A stretch of 64,000 nucleotides of DNA from Prevotella sp. (GCA_017471465.1 JAFUTI010000008.1:19290-83289); one strand, 5' to 3'. Counted from the stretch's first letter, positions 1-9,082 are shown. Notes: generated by a model not told the origin, from the sequence alone. Numbers and translations are program-made.

Positions 1-2
1 CA

Positions 3-152
3 GAATTAATTGAAAGAACTGTTTTATCCCTACCATTTAGTAGGAATGAAAAAGAACGAAGAGGATACATAAACCCAACCCCCATAGGCAGAGGGTTTCC
101 CCCTACTTATGGCGATTTTGGTTTTACTATGCGCGAGACATTGCAAGCATAA
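3..152 (+). CDS. C-terminal end of an unidentified protein (partial)
   Basis: The frame starting at base 3 is open from the window edge to a TAA at 150-152, about 49 codons, and lies just upstream of a strong plus-strand terminator. The peptide contains INPTPIGRGFPPTYGDFG near its end and reads like a genuine protein tail, but I do not recognise the family. Codon use is unlike the neighbours: rich in AGA, AGG, ATA and CTA and distinctly AT-rich, which suggests an acquired gene. The other two plus-strand frames stop within the first 13 bases. The start lies outside the window. Confidence 0.5.
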   Translation, partial: ELIERTVLSLPFSRNEKERRGYINPTPIGRGFPPTYGDFGFTMRETLQA

Positions 153-221
153 AGTTCACAATTTTGTCGAAGTCCTCGATGAACTTTATGTTCGATATTT
201 CGTCAGCGATGCCGACCAAAA

Positions 222-258
222 GCGACAAGTGAGAGTTTTCACTTGTCGCCTTTTTTTT
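222..258 (+). terminator. Rho-independent terminator
   Basis: A perfect 11-bp stem (GCGACAAGTGA at 222-232 with TCACTTGTCGC at 239-249) and 6-nt loop is followed by C and eight T. It would end transcription of the gene entering from the left edge. Four A residues before the stem give a short U run on the other strand, so it may also serve the ybeY operon. Confidence 0.85.
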
Positions 259-332
259 GGACTGAGCCGAGATTGTTGTATATGAGGCTGCTACTTTACA
301 TAATGACTTATTAAAAGGCTTCACCAATATGC

Positions 333-743
333 TTATCGCAGTGCCAGGGCACGGTCTTCGGCAGCTTCCATTAGTTTGCGCTCGCCAGGCCCCTTGTCGT
401 TGAGACCGCAGAGGTGGAGTATGCCGTGGATGATGACGCGGTGGAGTTCTTCATCGTAGTCCTTGCCATATTTCCGGGCATTGGTGCGCACGGTGTCGAG
501 CGAGATGACGAGGTCGCCGCTGATGGTGTTGCCTTCGCAATAGTCGAAGGTGATGATATCGGTGTAATAGTCGTGTCCCAGGTACTCGCGGTTGACGGCA
601 ATAATGTGGTCGTCGTCGCAGAAGAGATAGCCCACCTCGCCCACCTTCTTGCCGTAGGTAGCGGCAACACGGCGTATCCACGCCGTTGTGTCGCGGCGGC
701 GGATGGCAGGCATCTTGACATTCTCGGTGTTATAGGTAATCAT
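333..743 (-). CDS. ybeY: Endoribonuclease YbeY (rRNA maturation factor)
   Basis: A 136-residue protein of the UPF0054/YbeY family, a cytoplasmic metal-dependent endoribonuclease involved in 16S rRNA 3' maturation and ribosome quality control. The signature region HGILHLCGLNDK carries the first two zinc-ligand histidines (HxxxH), but the third position, His in E. coli (HLMGYDH), is Asp here. Bacteroidetes YbeY proteins commonly have a KDK-type sequence at this point, so this is probably lineage-normal. It is the last gene of a minus-strand ruvB-coaD-ybeY run, 20 bp after coaD. That junction contains two copies of a 13-bp sequence with 14-bp period (747-773), the second overlapping the coaD stop codon. 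Confidence 0.92.
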   Translation of the reverse strand: MITYNTENVKMPAIRRRDTTAWIRRVAATYGKKVGEVGYLFCDDDHIIAVNREYLGHDYYTDIITFDYCEGNTISGDLVISLDTVRTNARKYGKDYDEELHRVIIHGILHLCGLNDKGPGERKLMEAAEDRALALR

Positions 744-763
744 AATTCTTCACTTTTCGCTCT

Positions 764-1219
764 TCACTTTTCGTTGGGTTTTGGCAGAAACTCGCTGACA
801 TCGACACCAAAGTGGCTTAGTTCGCGGACGGCAGTGCTTGAGACACTGGCCAGCTCAGGCTCTGTATAAAGCAGTATGGTCTCGATGCCTCCTAGGCGGC
901 GGTTAAAATCAGCCTGCCACTGCTCGTACTCGAAGTCGCTGACCGAGCGCACGCCCTTGACGATGTAGCTTGCTCCCTCGCTGCGGGCAAAGTCCATCGC
1001 CAGTCCGAAAAAAGGTTTTACCTCAATGGCTGCCTGTCCCTGGTAAAGGTCGGCAATGGCTTTTATGCGGTCGGCGGCAGGACTCATAGCAGGTTTATTC
1101 ACATTGTCGCCAACCACGCCTACAATCAGTTTGTCGAACAATGGCAGAGCCCGGCGTACGATGCTGTCGTGACCGATGGTAAAGGGGTCGAAAGTGCCTA
1201 CAAATAATCCTTTTTTCAT
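764..1219 (-). CDS. coaD: Phosphopantetheine adenylyltransferase
   Basis: A 151-residue cytoplasmic nucleotidyltransferase that adenylylates 4'-phosphopantetheine to dephospho-CoA, the penultimate step of CoA synthesis. The N-terminal GTFDPFTIGH contains the TxGH nucleotide-binding motif, VKGVRSVSDFEYE is the conserved middle block, and SVSSTAVRE near the C-terminus corresponds to the ISST.VRE motif of the family. Length is normal (about 150-165). It lies 11 bp after ruvB, so co-transcription from the ruvB promoter is likely. Confidence 0.95.
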   Translation of the reverse strand: MKKGLFVGTFDPFTIGHDSIVRRALPLFDKLIVGVVGDNVNKPAMSPAADRIKAIADLYQGQAAIEVKPFFGLAMDFARSEGASYIVKGVRSVSDFEYEQWQADFNRRLGGIETILLYTEPELASVSSTAVRELSHFGVDVSEFLPKPNEK

Positions 1220-1230
1220 ATCTGTCGGGG

Positions 1231-2268
1231 TTAATCGAAAAGATTGGGCTCCATGATGTTACCGGAATAAGGGTTGCGGTCGAAGTGGCGATATGCCAGT
1301 TCCGTCACCATTCTTCCGCGTGGGGTGCGCTTGATAAAACCCTCCATAATGAGAAACGGCTCGTAGACCTCTTCCACGGTGCCGGCATCCTCGCCAATGG
1401 CGGTGGCGATGGTGGTCAGACCGACAGGTCCGCCACGGAACTTGTCGATAATGGTCAACAGTATCTTGTTGTCAATCTCGTCGAGGCCATACTGGTCGAT
1501 GTTCAGCGCTGTCAGAGCCACCTTCGTAATCTTGCTGTCGATGCGGCCGTCGCCCTTCACCTGCGCGAAGTCACGTACGCGCCGCAGGAGGGCGTTGGCA
1601 ATACGGGGCGTACCGCGGCTACGGCCGGCAATCTCCAAGGCGGCATCCTCGGTGATGGGCACTCCCAGTATGTTACTGCTGCGCTCGATGATACGCTGCA
1701 GCACCTCGGGCTCGTAGTATTCCAGATGCATGTTGATACCGAAGCGGGCGCGGAGGGGCGCAGTCAGCAATCCGCTGCGCGTGGTGGCTCCGACGAGTGT
1801 AAAAGGATTCAGGTCAATCTGGATGCTGCGTGCCGAAGGGCCTTTGTCGATCATGATGTCGATACGATAGTCCTCCATAGCCGAGTAGAGGTACTCCTCA
1901 ACGACGGGCGACAGGCGGTGGATCTCGTCGATGAACAGTACGTCGTTCTTCTCCAGCGACGTCAGGATACCCGCCAGGTCGCCAGGCTTGTCGAGCACGG
2001 GGCCACTGGTAATCTTGAATCCCACGCCCAACTCGTTGGCAATGATATTCGACAACGTCGTCTTGCCAAGTCCCGGCGGACCATGTAGCAGCGTGTGATC
2101 CAGCGGTTCACCGCGGTATTTGGCCGCTTCGACAAACACCTCCAGATTCTCTACAATCTTCTGTTGGCCGCTGAAGTCGCGGAAGCTCAGCGGTCGCAGC
2201 GCATTCTCGAAGTCCTTCTCGCCTCCGCTGTAGCGCTCTTCTCGGATGTCAAAATCCTCGTCCATCAT
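1231..2268 (-). CDS. ruvB: Holliday junction branch migration helicase RuvB
   Basis: RuvB is the AAA+ motor that, with RuvA, drives branch migration at Holliday junctions. The sequence shows Walker [10 protein letters not shown], Walker B FIDEIHRL, sensor 1 GATTR and the C-terminal winged-helix end [17 protein letters not shown] place the start at the [12 protein letters not shown] segment (345 aa). A longer reading to 2301 is possible, but it would run through the TATCTTTG promoter at 2281-2288, so that extension cannot be in the transcript. Only 12 nt separate the promoter motif from the ATG, implying a very short leader. First gene of ruvB-coaD-ybeY. Confidence 0.95.
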   Translation of the reverse strand: MMDEDFDIREERYSGGEKDFENALRPLSFRDFSGQQKIVENLEVFVEAAKYRGEPLDHTLLHGPPGLGKTTLSNIIANELGVGFKITSGPVLDKPGDLAGILTSLEKNDVLFIDEIHRLSPVVEEYLYSAMEDYRIDIMIDKGPSARSIQIDLNPFTLVGATTRSGLLTAPLRARFGINMHLEYYEPEVLQRIIERSSNILGVPITEDAALEIAGRSRGTPRIANALLRRVRDFAQVKGDGRIDSKITKVALTALNIDQYGLDEIDNKILLTIIDKFRGGPVGLTTIATAIGEDAGTVEEVYEPFLIMEGFIKRTPRGRMVTELAYRHFDRNPYSGNIMEPNLFD

Positions 2269-2280
2269 GAAATTTTGCTG

Positions 2281-2288
2281 CAAAGATA
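2281..2288 (-). promoter_or_regulatory. Bacteroidetes -7 element for ruvB
   Basis: TATCTTTG on the minus strand, matching TAnnTTTG, 12 nt before the ruvB start. It lies back to back with the promoter of the GH2 gene across the heptamer repeat. Confidence 0.75.
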
Positions 2289-2293
2289 CAAAA

Positions 2294-2321
2294 TAATTCA
2301 TAATTCATAATTCATAATTCA
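2294..2321. repeat. Heptamer tandem repeat between divergent promoters
   Basis: Four exact head-to-tail copies of TAATTCA plus a partial fifth, sitting between the ruvB and GH2 promoters. AT-rich, and placed where the -33 regions of both promoters would fall. Confidence 0.85.
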
Positions 2322-2332
2322 TAATTTTTTTC

Positions 2333-2340
2333 TATCTTTG
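2333..2340 (+). promoter_or_regulatory. -7 element for the GH2/esterase operon
   Basis: TATCTTTG, 23 nt before the ATG at 2364. Confidence 0.75.
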
Positions 2341-2363
2341 CCAACAAAAACCGAAAATTAGCA

Positions 2364-4844
2364 ATGAAAACCAACTTACTAACTACATTGGCACTATTGG
2401 CGGTTTTGCCAATTTCCGCCCATAGACAAGAACTGATGCTGAGTGACAACTGGCAGTTTTCGCAAGACAAGCAGTCGTGGCAGCAGGTAACGATTCCACA
2501 CGACTGGGCCATCAGCGGTCCGTTCGACAAGAAGTGGGACCTGCAGGTGGTGCGTATCGAACAGAACGGCGAGAAGGAGGCCACCGAGAAGTCGGGACGC
2601 TCTGGTTCGTTGCCGTGGATAGGCGAGGGTCACTACAAACGGAAAATCACGATTCCATCGGGATTTTCCGGATACGCCGAACTGGTGTTCGACGGTGCTA
2701 TGGCCGAGCCCACTGTCTACGTGAACGGACAGAAGGCGGGCTACTGGGCTTACGGCTACAATACTTTTAGGATTGACATCACCCCCTACGTCAAGCCGGG
2801 CGAGAACTTGCTGGAGGTCGACTTGAAGAATGTGGAGGAGAGTTCGCGCTGGTATCCCGGTGCAGGCATCTACCGTCCCGTGACATTAGTGCTGACAGGC
2901 CGACAACACCTCGACCGCTGGGGCACTTATTTCCGTACGCTGAGCATCGATGGCGAGAAGGCCGAGGTGGAAGTGACGGCCGTAGGCGTCGGCGGCAATG
3001 CCATTGAGGTTAGTCTGCTCGATGCGAAAGGACAAACCGTTGCCGCCGCCCATAACGACTTGAACAAGGACGGGGTCGCCTGTACGACGATGGAGATAGT
3101 CAAGGCGCAACTCTGGTCGCCCGAGCAACCCAACCTCTACCGCCTGCGTGTGCAACTGATGGAGAACGGGAAAACCATCGATGAAATCGAGGAAAAAGTA
3201 GGAATCCGCACCGTTTCCGTATCCAAGGACGGCGGTTTCCAGTTGAATGGCGTCTCACGTAAGTTGAAGGGCGTCTGCCTGCATCATGACCTCGGCCCTC
3301 TTGGCGCTGCCGTCAACAAGGCCGCCCTTATCCGCCAGATTAAGACGATGAAGACCATGGGCTGCGACGCTATCCGCACGGCCCACAACATGCCAAGTCA
3401 GATGCAGATGCAGGTCTGCGACTCGTTGGGCATGATGGTGATGGCCGAGTCGTTCGACATGTGGATCTATCCGAAGTGCAAGAACGGCTATGCCCGCTTC
3501 TTCAAGGAGTGGAGCGACCGCGATATAACAAATCTCGTGCTGGCCAACCGCAACCATCCAGGCATCGTCATGTGGTCGATAGGCAACGAGATACCTGAGC
3601 AGGGCGACAAGAAGGGGGTCGACATCATCAACCGTCTTCAGGGACTGTGCCACCATCTTGACCCTTCTCGTCCTGTAACACAGGGTATGGACCGCATCGA
3701 CAACGCCATTAGCAGCGGCTTTGCCCAGGCGATGGAGGTGCCGGGCATGAACTACCGCGTACATAAGTATCAAACCGCTTACAACAAACTGCCGCAGGGC
3801 TTCCTGCTGGGCTCCGAGACCGCCTCGACCGTCTCGTCGCGAGGCGTGTATAAGTTTCCTGTCAAGGTGACCGACAACTCACAATATGCCTCATGGGCTA
3901 AGGGCTACGATCCCAATGCCATCAAGACGGCCGACGGACAGTGCTCGAGCTACGATGTGGAATACTGCTCATGGTCGAACCTGCCCGACGACGACTGGCG
4001 CTGGCAGGACGACTATCCGTGGGTCATCGGCGAGTTTGTCTGGACGGGCTACGACTATCTGGGCGAGCCAACACCCTACGACGAATACTGGCCCTCGCGC
4101 AGCAGCTATTTTGGCATCTGCGACCTGGCCGGTCTGCCCAAGGACCGCTACTGGCTATATCGCTCAAAATGGAACGGTGAGCAGCACACCATCCACCTGC
4201 TACCTCATTGGTCGTGGGGAACCACGAAGAAACAGAAGGGGAATCGCATCGGAAAGGTGACACCCGTCTACTGCTATACCGACTATCCTGATGCTGAACT
4301 CTTCGTCAACGGAAAGAGTCAGGGTAGAATTAAAAAGGTGAAAGAGTTAAAAGGTGAAAATGTGAAGGAGGGGCGTCTCGACCGCTACCGTCTGCGCTGG
4401 AACGACGTGAAGTACGAGCCAGGAGAAATAAAGGTGATTGTTTACGATGAAATGGGCAAAAACTGTGGTGAGCAGACAGTTAAGACTGCCGGTAAGCCAG
4501 CCCGCCTGCAGCTCGACACCTGGACACAGCACGACCAGGCGGTTTTGAACGCCGACGGCAACGACCTGGCGTTTGTCACCGTCTCGCTCGTTGACAAAGA
4601 CGGCAACTTCGTCCCCGACGTCCAGGACCAACTCACATTCGAAGTCAGCGGTGCTGGCACCTTCCGCGCCGTGTGCAACGGCGACGCCACCAGTCTGGAG
4701 TCATTTGTCGAGCCTACGATGCGACTCTTCAATGGTCAGCTGGTGGTCATCGTCCAGGCAGCCCGTCAAGCAGGCAACCTTGTGCTGACGGTCAGCGACT
4801 CACGGCGTCAACTCACCGAAACGCTTACTATTCCTGTGAAATGA
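2364..4844 (+). CDS. Glycoside hydrolase family 2 (beta-galactosidase-like), secreted
   Basis: An 826-residue enzyme with an N-terminal signal peptide (MKTNLLTTLALLAVLPISA). It shows the GH2 layout: sugar-binding jelly roll (about 20-180, with IPHDW), Ig-like domain, TIM barrel (about 285-600), then Ig-like C-terminal domains typical of Bacteroidetes GH2 enzymes. The probable acid/base is Glu409 in WSIGNE; Glu485 in GSETAS is the likely nucleophile; GEFVWTGYDYLGEP follows. It probably removes a beta-linked sugar, galactose being the most common activity of this subgroup, in the periplasm. It overlaps the downstream esterase by 4 bp (ATGA), so the two should act together on a decorated glycan. 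A lysine-rich stretch encoded at about 4327-4372 looks like low-complexity intergenic filler inserted in frame. Confidence 0.85.
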   Translation: MKTNLLTTLALLAVLPISAHRQELMLSDNWQFSQDKQSWQQVTIPHDWAISGPFDKKWDLQVVRIEQNGEKEATEKSGRSGSLPWIGEGHYKRKITIPSGFSGYAELVFDGAMAEPTVYVNGQKAGYWAYGYNTFRIDITPYVKPGENLLEVDLKNVEESSRWYPGAGIYRPVTLVLTGRQHLDRWGTYFRTLSIDGEKAEVEVTAVGVGGNAIEVSLLDAKGQTVAAAHNDLNKDGVACTTMEIVKAQLWSPEQPNLYRLRVQLMENGKTIDEIEEKVGIRTVSVSKDGGFQLNGVSRKLKGVCLHHDLGPLGAAVNKAALIRQIKTMKTMGCDAIRTAHNMPSQMQMQVCDSLGMMVMAESFDMWIYPKCKNGYARFFKEWSDRDITNLVLANRNHPGIVMWSIGNEIPEQGDKKGVDIINRLQGLCHHLDPSRPVTQGMDRIDNAISSGFAQAMEVPGMNYRVHKYQTAYNKLPQGFLLGSETASTVSSRGVYKFPVKVTDNSQYASWAKGYDPNAIKTADGQCSSYDVEYCSWSNLPDDDWRWQDDYPWVIGEFVWTGYDYLGEPTPYDEYWPSRSSYFGICDLAGLPKDRYWLYRSKWNGEQHTIHLLPHWSWGTTKKQKGNRIGKVTPVYCYTDYPDAELFVNGKSQGRIKKVKELKGENVKEGRLDRYRLRWNDVKYEPGEIKVIVYDEMGKNCGEQTVKTAGKPARLQLDTWTQHDQAVLNADGNDLAFVTVSLVDKDGNFVPDVQDQLTFEVSGAGTFRAVCNGDATSLESFVEPTMRLFNGQLVVIVQAARQAGNLVLTVSDSRRQLTETLTIPVK

Positions 4845-5953
4845 AAAGAATACTGACAACAGCCCTCATGGCAGCGGCTATGCTCGTTGCCAATGCCGAC
4901 ACCACACTGCCCCTGCGCGGCCATGTCTACAGTCCATCCGACCCTCATATCCAGTATGTCGGACGCATCAGCTTCCTGAACCCTGAACGGCCACAGTTCA
5001 ACTACCCTGGCACGCAGGTCAACGTGGCCTTCGAGGGCACCTCACTGCGGATGCTCTGCAAGCCGAAGAGCGGCTACTGGATGGCCCAGATAGACGAGGC
5101 CGAACCGTTCAAGGTGGCGTTTACCGGACGGCGCGACTCCGTTGTCACCCTTTGCACCGCCCTGCCGCAGGGACGTCATACCGCCCGCCTGATGTATATC
5201 ATCGAAGGGTGGGACCTGAAGCCCGAGTTCCACGGCTTCGTCACCGACGGCCGGCTAGTGGAGCCACCAACCCTGCCGTCGAAAAAAATCGAATTCATCG
5301 GCAATTCTATCACCTGCGGCTACGGCAACGAGGCGATGTTGCCAACCGATCGGTATAGCTATGAGACACAGAACCACTACCTGAGCTATGCACAGATAGC
5401 TGCCCGCCAGCTCGACGCTGTGGCTTATATCGTGGCGCGCAGCGGTATCGGCGTCTATCGTAACTACAACGGGCCGCGTACAGGAACGCCAGACAACCGC
5501 ATCGACATGCAGTACGAATACACACTCTATGCCGAGAAGTCGGCCTTCCGCCGTGAGGGCGGTGCCATGAACGAGCGCTGGGATTTCTCACGTTTCCAGC
5601 CCGACATCGTCTGCATCAACTTAGGGACCAACGACCTGTCGACGAATAACTATGACACCAGACTCCTGAAGCAGGGCTACCAAAAACTGCTGCGCATGGT
5701 GCGTCAGCATAATCCGAAGGCAAAGATCGTGTTCCTCACGGGCACAATGCTGCAGAAGAAGGAACTCGGTATCTGCCGCCAGCTGCTTGACGAGGTTGCC
5801 GACGAGGCTCGTCAGGCGGGTGACGCCGCGGTCTACCGTTTCGACATGACACCTCAGGGAAGTCTGGGCTATGGCGCCGACTGGCACCCCAGCTACGAGC
5901 AGCACAAGAAGATGGCCGACGAGTTGTCGGCATACCTCCGAACGCTGCTATAG
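4841..5953 (+). CDS. SGNH/GDSL carbohydrate esterase, CE2-like
   Basis: A 370-residue secreted protein; the start is the ATG of the ATGA overlap with the GH2 stop, followed by signal peptide MKRILTTALMAAAMLVANA. An N-terminal beta-sandwich (about 25-150) precedes an SGNH hydrolase domain with block I FIGNSITCGYG (Ser nucleophile), block III GTNDLS (Asn) and block V DWHPSYEQH (Asp and His). This order is that of family CE2 acetyl esterases, which remove O-acetyl groups from plant polysaccharides. Translational coupling with the GH2 enzyme suggests de-acetylation before or during glycosidase attack. The exact substrate cannot be read from sequence. Confidence 0.82.
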   Translation: MKRILTTALMAAAMLVANADTTLPLRGHVYSPSDPHIQYVGRISFLNPERPQFNYPGTQVNVAFEGTSLRMLCKPKSGYWMAQIDEAEPFKVAFTGRRDSVVTLCTALPQGRHTARLMYIIEGWDLKPEFHGFVTDGRLVEPPTLPSKKIEFIGNSITCGYGNEAMLPTDRYSYETQNHYLSYAQIAARQLDAVAYIVARSGIGVYRNYNGPRTGTPDNRIDMQYEYTLYAEKSAFRREGGAMNERWDFSRFQPDIVCINLGTNDLSTNNYDTRLLKQGYQKLLRMVRQHNPKAKIVFLTGTMLQKKELGICRQLLDEVADEARQAGDAAVYRFDMTPQGSLGYGADWHPSYEQHKKMADELSAYLRTLL

Positions 5954-5995
5954 AAGATTTCTCGTTCCTTTTTTGGTTGTTTGCAGAATTTGCTG

Positions 5996-6003
5996 TATCT
6001 TTG
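5996..6003 (+). promoter_or_regulatory. -7 element upstream of the TPP riboswitch
   Basis: TATCTTTG, 43 bp after the esterase stop and about 12 nt before the riboswitch P1 stem. Confidence 0.8.
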
Positions 6004-6014
6004 CACCCGATTTT

Positions 6015-6092
6015 CAAGGGGTGCCCACTGTCGTGGGCTGAGATGATACCCTCAAACCTGATTCGGATAATGCCGACGTAGGGATAGAAAGT
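6015..6092 (+). promoter_or_regulatory. TPP riboswitch (THI element)
   Basis: Contains the diagnostic thi-box segments: GGGGTGCCC, CTGAGATGATACC and ACCTGATTCGGATAATGCCG followed by ACGTAGGGA. TPP binding normally represses the downstream gene. It lies 51 bp upstream of the TonB-dependent receptor gene, identifying that receptor and the following PnuT as thiamine transporters. Confidence 0.95.
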
Positions 6093-6142
6093 ATTATTGT
6101 TCCCCCTTTATATTAGTTTTTAATTAAAGGTAAAAAAACAGT

Positions 6143-8503
6143 ATGAAAAAGATTGTTTTGACAGTCATGGGCGTGACTCTGGCTACAGCAGTGGGCGCAC
6201 AACAGCAATGGCATTACGACTCGACCAAAGTCGAGAAGCTGTCGGAAGTGGTGGTCAAGGGCGTAAGGGCACAGAAGAATGCACCTTACGCCGTGAGTAA
6301 CATTAAGAAAAAGGAACTTGGCGACTTCTCCAAGACGGGACGCGAGCTGCCTTTCCTCTTTGCTCAGACGCCCGGCGTCCTGGCATGGAGCGAGAACGGC
6401 GTGGGAACGGGAACCACCTATATGCGCATCCGTGGTGCCGGCGACTCGCGTATCAACGTGACGCTCGACGGTGTGCCCCTCAACTCGCCCGAGGACCAGT
6501 GCGTCTTCTGGGCCAACATGAACAGCTACGGCTCGCTGCTCGGTTCGGTGCAGATACAGCGCGGCGTCGGCACGTCGACCAACGGCGACGGCGCTTTCGG
6601 CGGCACGGTGGCCCTGCAGTCGGCCACGCCCCTGCTGACGCCCAGTCTGGAGCTGTCGGCCAGCTACGGCACGTACAATACCTGGAACTGGGGCGGCAAC
6701 TTCTCGACGGGCGCCTTCAACTTCGGCGTAGGACGGCTCGTTATTGACGGCGCCTATCATCAGACCACGACCGACGGCTTCATTCACGGCACCAGCGGCC
6801 GCTCGGGCAGCTACTATGGCGGTCTGACGTGGATGAAGGAGGGGCTGCGCATAGCCTATAAAAACATAGGAAACTTCGAGTGTACGGGCCAGGCCTGGAA
6901 CGGCGTCACCGCCGGCGACAACGACATGAGTCTGATGGACGGCACCTACGGCGCAACGACAGGCATCAAGACCTACAAGGATATGTGGGAAGCCGGCCTC
7001 GGCAAGTACAACACGCTCTACGAGACATTAGCCTACGATGCCGACGGCAACTTTGCCAAGGACGCCAGCGGCAGCTACGTCACCGAGCGTTACAAGATGG
7101 CCGACGGTTCATACTGGGATAGGACGACGGACAACTTTTGGCAGAACCACAATCTGTTGACGGTCAGTGGTGAGCTTAGTGAACATTGGACGGCTTCAGC
7201 CACATTGCATTATACGCACGGTTATGGTTACTATGAGGAATTCCGCCCGCAGAACAAGCTGAAGAAGTTTGGCCTCGCCTACAATGGTTTAAAGAAGACC
7301 GACTTCGTACGCAAGAAGGGCTTACGGCAGGACGTTGCCGGATTGGTGGGCAACATCAACTATCGAGACGAGAAATGGGACGTCATCGGTGGCGTGTCGG
7401 TACAGAAGTTCTGGGGTGACCATTTTGGCTATATCACCTATGCCGCCGACAAGGGCTTGAGCAGTCTTATTGGTTCGACATACAAATACTACGGTTCTGG
7501 TGCAGAGAAGTTCGACGGCAACGTCTTCGTGAAGGCAGCCTACAAGCTCACCGACCAGTGGGACGCCTTCGCCGACGTCCAGTACCGCCACGTGGGCTAC
7601 AAGACCGACGGCATCAACGACAAGTTCTACGAGGAGGGAAGCCGCTACTACAACCAGCGCCTCGACATCGACAAGAAGTACGACTTCCTGAACCCCAAGG
7701 CCGGTCTGTCGTGGCATGCTGGCGGCCATCGTGCCTATGCCTCGGTAGCCATGAGCCACCGCGAGCCCGAGCGCAACAACTTTACGGACAACGGTTCCTA
7801 TCCTGCCCCCTCGGCTGAGTCAGTCCTCGACTATGAGGTGGGCTACACCTTCACCAACGACCTCCTTCGCGCAGGCGTGAACCTTTATTATATGGACTAC
7901 ACCGACCAGTTCGTACAGACGGGAGCCGTGAGCGACATCGGCGAGAACCTGACCACGAACATCAAGGACTCTTACCGCATGGGCATAGAACTGCAGGCTG
8001 GTATCGACCCCACACCGTGGCTCACCATCGAGGGTAATGCAGCCCTGAGCCAGAACAAAATCAAGGACTTCGACGAACAGGTACAGGTGGACTGGGGCGA
8101 CTATCAGGCCATCCACTACGACAACTCAACACTGGCTTTCTCGCCTGCCGTACTGCTTAACGGCTTCGTCAACTTCCACTACCGCGGCCTGCAGGCCGTG
8201 TGGCACACCAACTACGTCAGTCGTCAATACCTGGACAATACGGAGTGTAAAGACCGTTCGTTGCCAGGATACTCCACATCGAATGTCACCCTGAGTTACA
8301 CGCTGCCCATCAAGAAGGTGCTGCGCGAGGCCGTCTTCGGCCTTAACCTAAACAACGTCTTCGACAAGCGCTATGCTGCAGGCGGATGGGTCTATTCGGC
8401 CATCCTCAGCGACAGTCACCACAACGAGAACCGTTACTACCAGATTGGCTATATGCCCATGGCGGGCTTTACGATGATGGGTAACGTGACGTTACGATTC
8501 TAG
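6143..8503 (+). CDS. TonB-dependent outer-membrane receptor, thiamine-regulated
   Basis: A 786-residue TonB-dependent receptor with signal peptide (MKKIVLTVMGVTLATAVGA). The plug domain (about 35-160) shows QTPGVLAWSENGVGTGTTYM and RIRGAGDSRINVTLDGVPL; a 22-strand beta-barrel follows, ending in the aromatic C-terminus NVTLRF. There is no carboxypeptidase-like N-terminal extension, so it is not SusC type. The TPP riboswitch directly upstream and pnuT 3 bp downstream match the thiamine-regulated receptor plus PnuT arrangement predicted in Bacteroidetes by comparative genomics. It should carry thiamine or its phosphates across the outer membrane. Confidence 0.9.
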   Translation: MKKIVLTVMGVTLATAVGAQQQWHYDSTKVEKLSEVVVKGVRAQKNAPYAVSNIKKKELGDFSKTGRELPFLFAQTPGVLAWSENGVGTGTTYMRIRGAGDSRINVTLDGVPLNSPEDQCVFWANMNSYGSLLGSVQIQRGVGTSTNGDGAFGGTVALQSATPLLTPSLELSASYGTYNTWNWGGNFSTGAFNFGVGRLVIDGAYHQTTTDGFIHGTSGRSGSYYGGLTWMKEGLRIAYKNIGNFECTGQAWNGVTAGDNDMSLMDGTYGATTGIKTYKDMWEAGLGKYNTLYETLAYDADGNFAKDASGSYVTERYKMADGSYWDRTTDNFWQNHNLLTVSGELSEHWTASATLHYTHGYGYYEEFRPQNKLKKFGLAYNGLKKTDFVRKKGLRQDVAGLVGNINYRDEKWDVIGGVSVQKFWGDHFGYITYAADKGLSSLIGSTYKYYGSGAEKFDGNVFVKAAYKLTDQWDAFADVQYRHVGYKTDGINDKFYEEGSRYYNQRLDIDKKYDFLNPKAGLSWHAGGHRAYASVAMSHREPERNNFTDNGSYPAPSAESVLDYEVGYTFTNDLLRAGVNLYYMDYTDQFVQTGAVSDIGENLTTNIKDSYRMGIELQAGIDPTPWLTIEGNAALSQNKIKDFDEQVQVDWGDYQAIHYDNSTLAFSPAVLLNGFVNFHYRGLQAVWHTNYVSRQYLDNTECKDRSLPGYSTSNVTLSYTLPIKKVLREAVFGLNLNNVFDKRYAAGGWVYSAILSDSHHNENRYYQIGYMPMAGFTMMGNVTLRF

Positions 8504-8506
8504 ACG

Positions 8507-9082
8507 ATGACAGAATTTCTAACGACTCATTGGCTCGATATCACGACCACCGTCCTAGGCCTGGCCTATATCCTTCTTGAATATAGAGCCAGTGTCTGGA
8601 TGTGGGCGGTAGGCTTTGCGATGCAGGCCCTTGGCATCGTTCTCTACTACCAAAAAGGACTCTATGCCGACTGCGGCATGGAGTTCTATTATCTGACGAT
8701 GACAGTCTACGGTTGGTGGCGATGGGTACATGGCTCGGCAACGAAGCAGAGTCTGCCTATCCGCCATTTCCCACAACGCCTCATCCTCCCCTGGCTCCTG
8801 ACCATTGCTGCCGTTTGGGCCGCCATTTACTGGCTGCTGGTGTCGTTTACCAACTCCAATGTGCCACTGGCCGATTCGTTCACCACAGCCCTGAGCATCG
8901 TCGGCATCTGGGCGTTGGCCCATAAGTATCTGGAACAGTGGTTCATCTGGATAGCCGTCGATGTAGTGACATCTGTGCTCTATTTCTATAAAGACATTCC
9001 TTTTAAAGCCTCGCTTTACGCCCTTTATGTCGTCATAGCAATTTTTGGCTTCATAAAATGGCGGAAAATGATAAAAAATTAG
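8507..9082 (+). CDS. pnuT: PnuT-type thiamine transporter (PnuC family)
   Basis: A 191-residue inner-membrane protein of the PnuC family, with about seven hydrophobic segments and the aromatic family pattern (YGWWRWVHG, WIAVDVVTSVLYFYKDIPF). PnuC members are facilitators that rely on intracellular phosphorylation of the imported vitamin; PnuC itself takes nicotinamide riboside. Here the gene starts 3 bp after the TPP-riboswitch-controlled receptor, so thiamine is the expected substrate. The thiamine pyrophosphokinase gene often found third in such operons is not present; the next gene has its own promoter. Confidence 0.88.
   Translation: MTEFLTTHWLDITTTVLGLAYILLEYRASVWMWAVGFAMQALGIVLYYQKGLYADCGMEFYYLTMTVYGWWRWVHGSATKQSLPIRHFPQRLILPWLLTIAAVWAAIYWLLVSFTNSNVPLADSFTTALSIVGIWALAHKYLEQWFIWIAVDVVTSVLYFYKDIPFKASLYALYVVIAIFGFIKWRKMIKN

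Noticed and set aside
127-327. 66-codon minus-strand frame beginning MVKPFNKSL
   Set aside because: It runs through the strong terminator hairpin at 222-249 and overlaps the end of the plus-strand frame; no promoter or ribosome site.
8507-9082. PnuC nicotinamide riboside transporter
   Set aside because: The upstream TPP riboswitch and thiamine receptor in the same operon favour PnuT.
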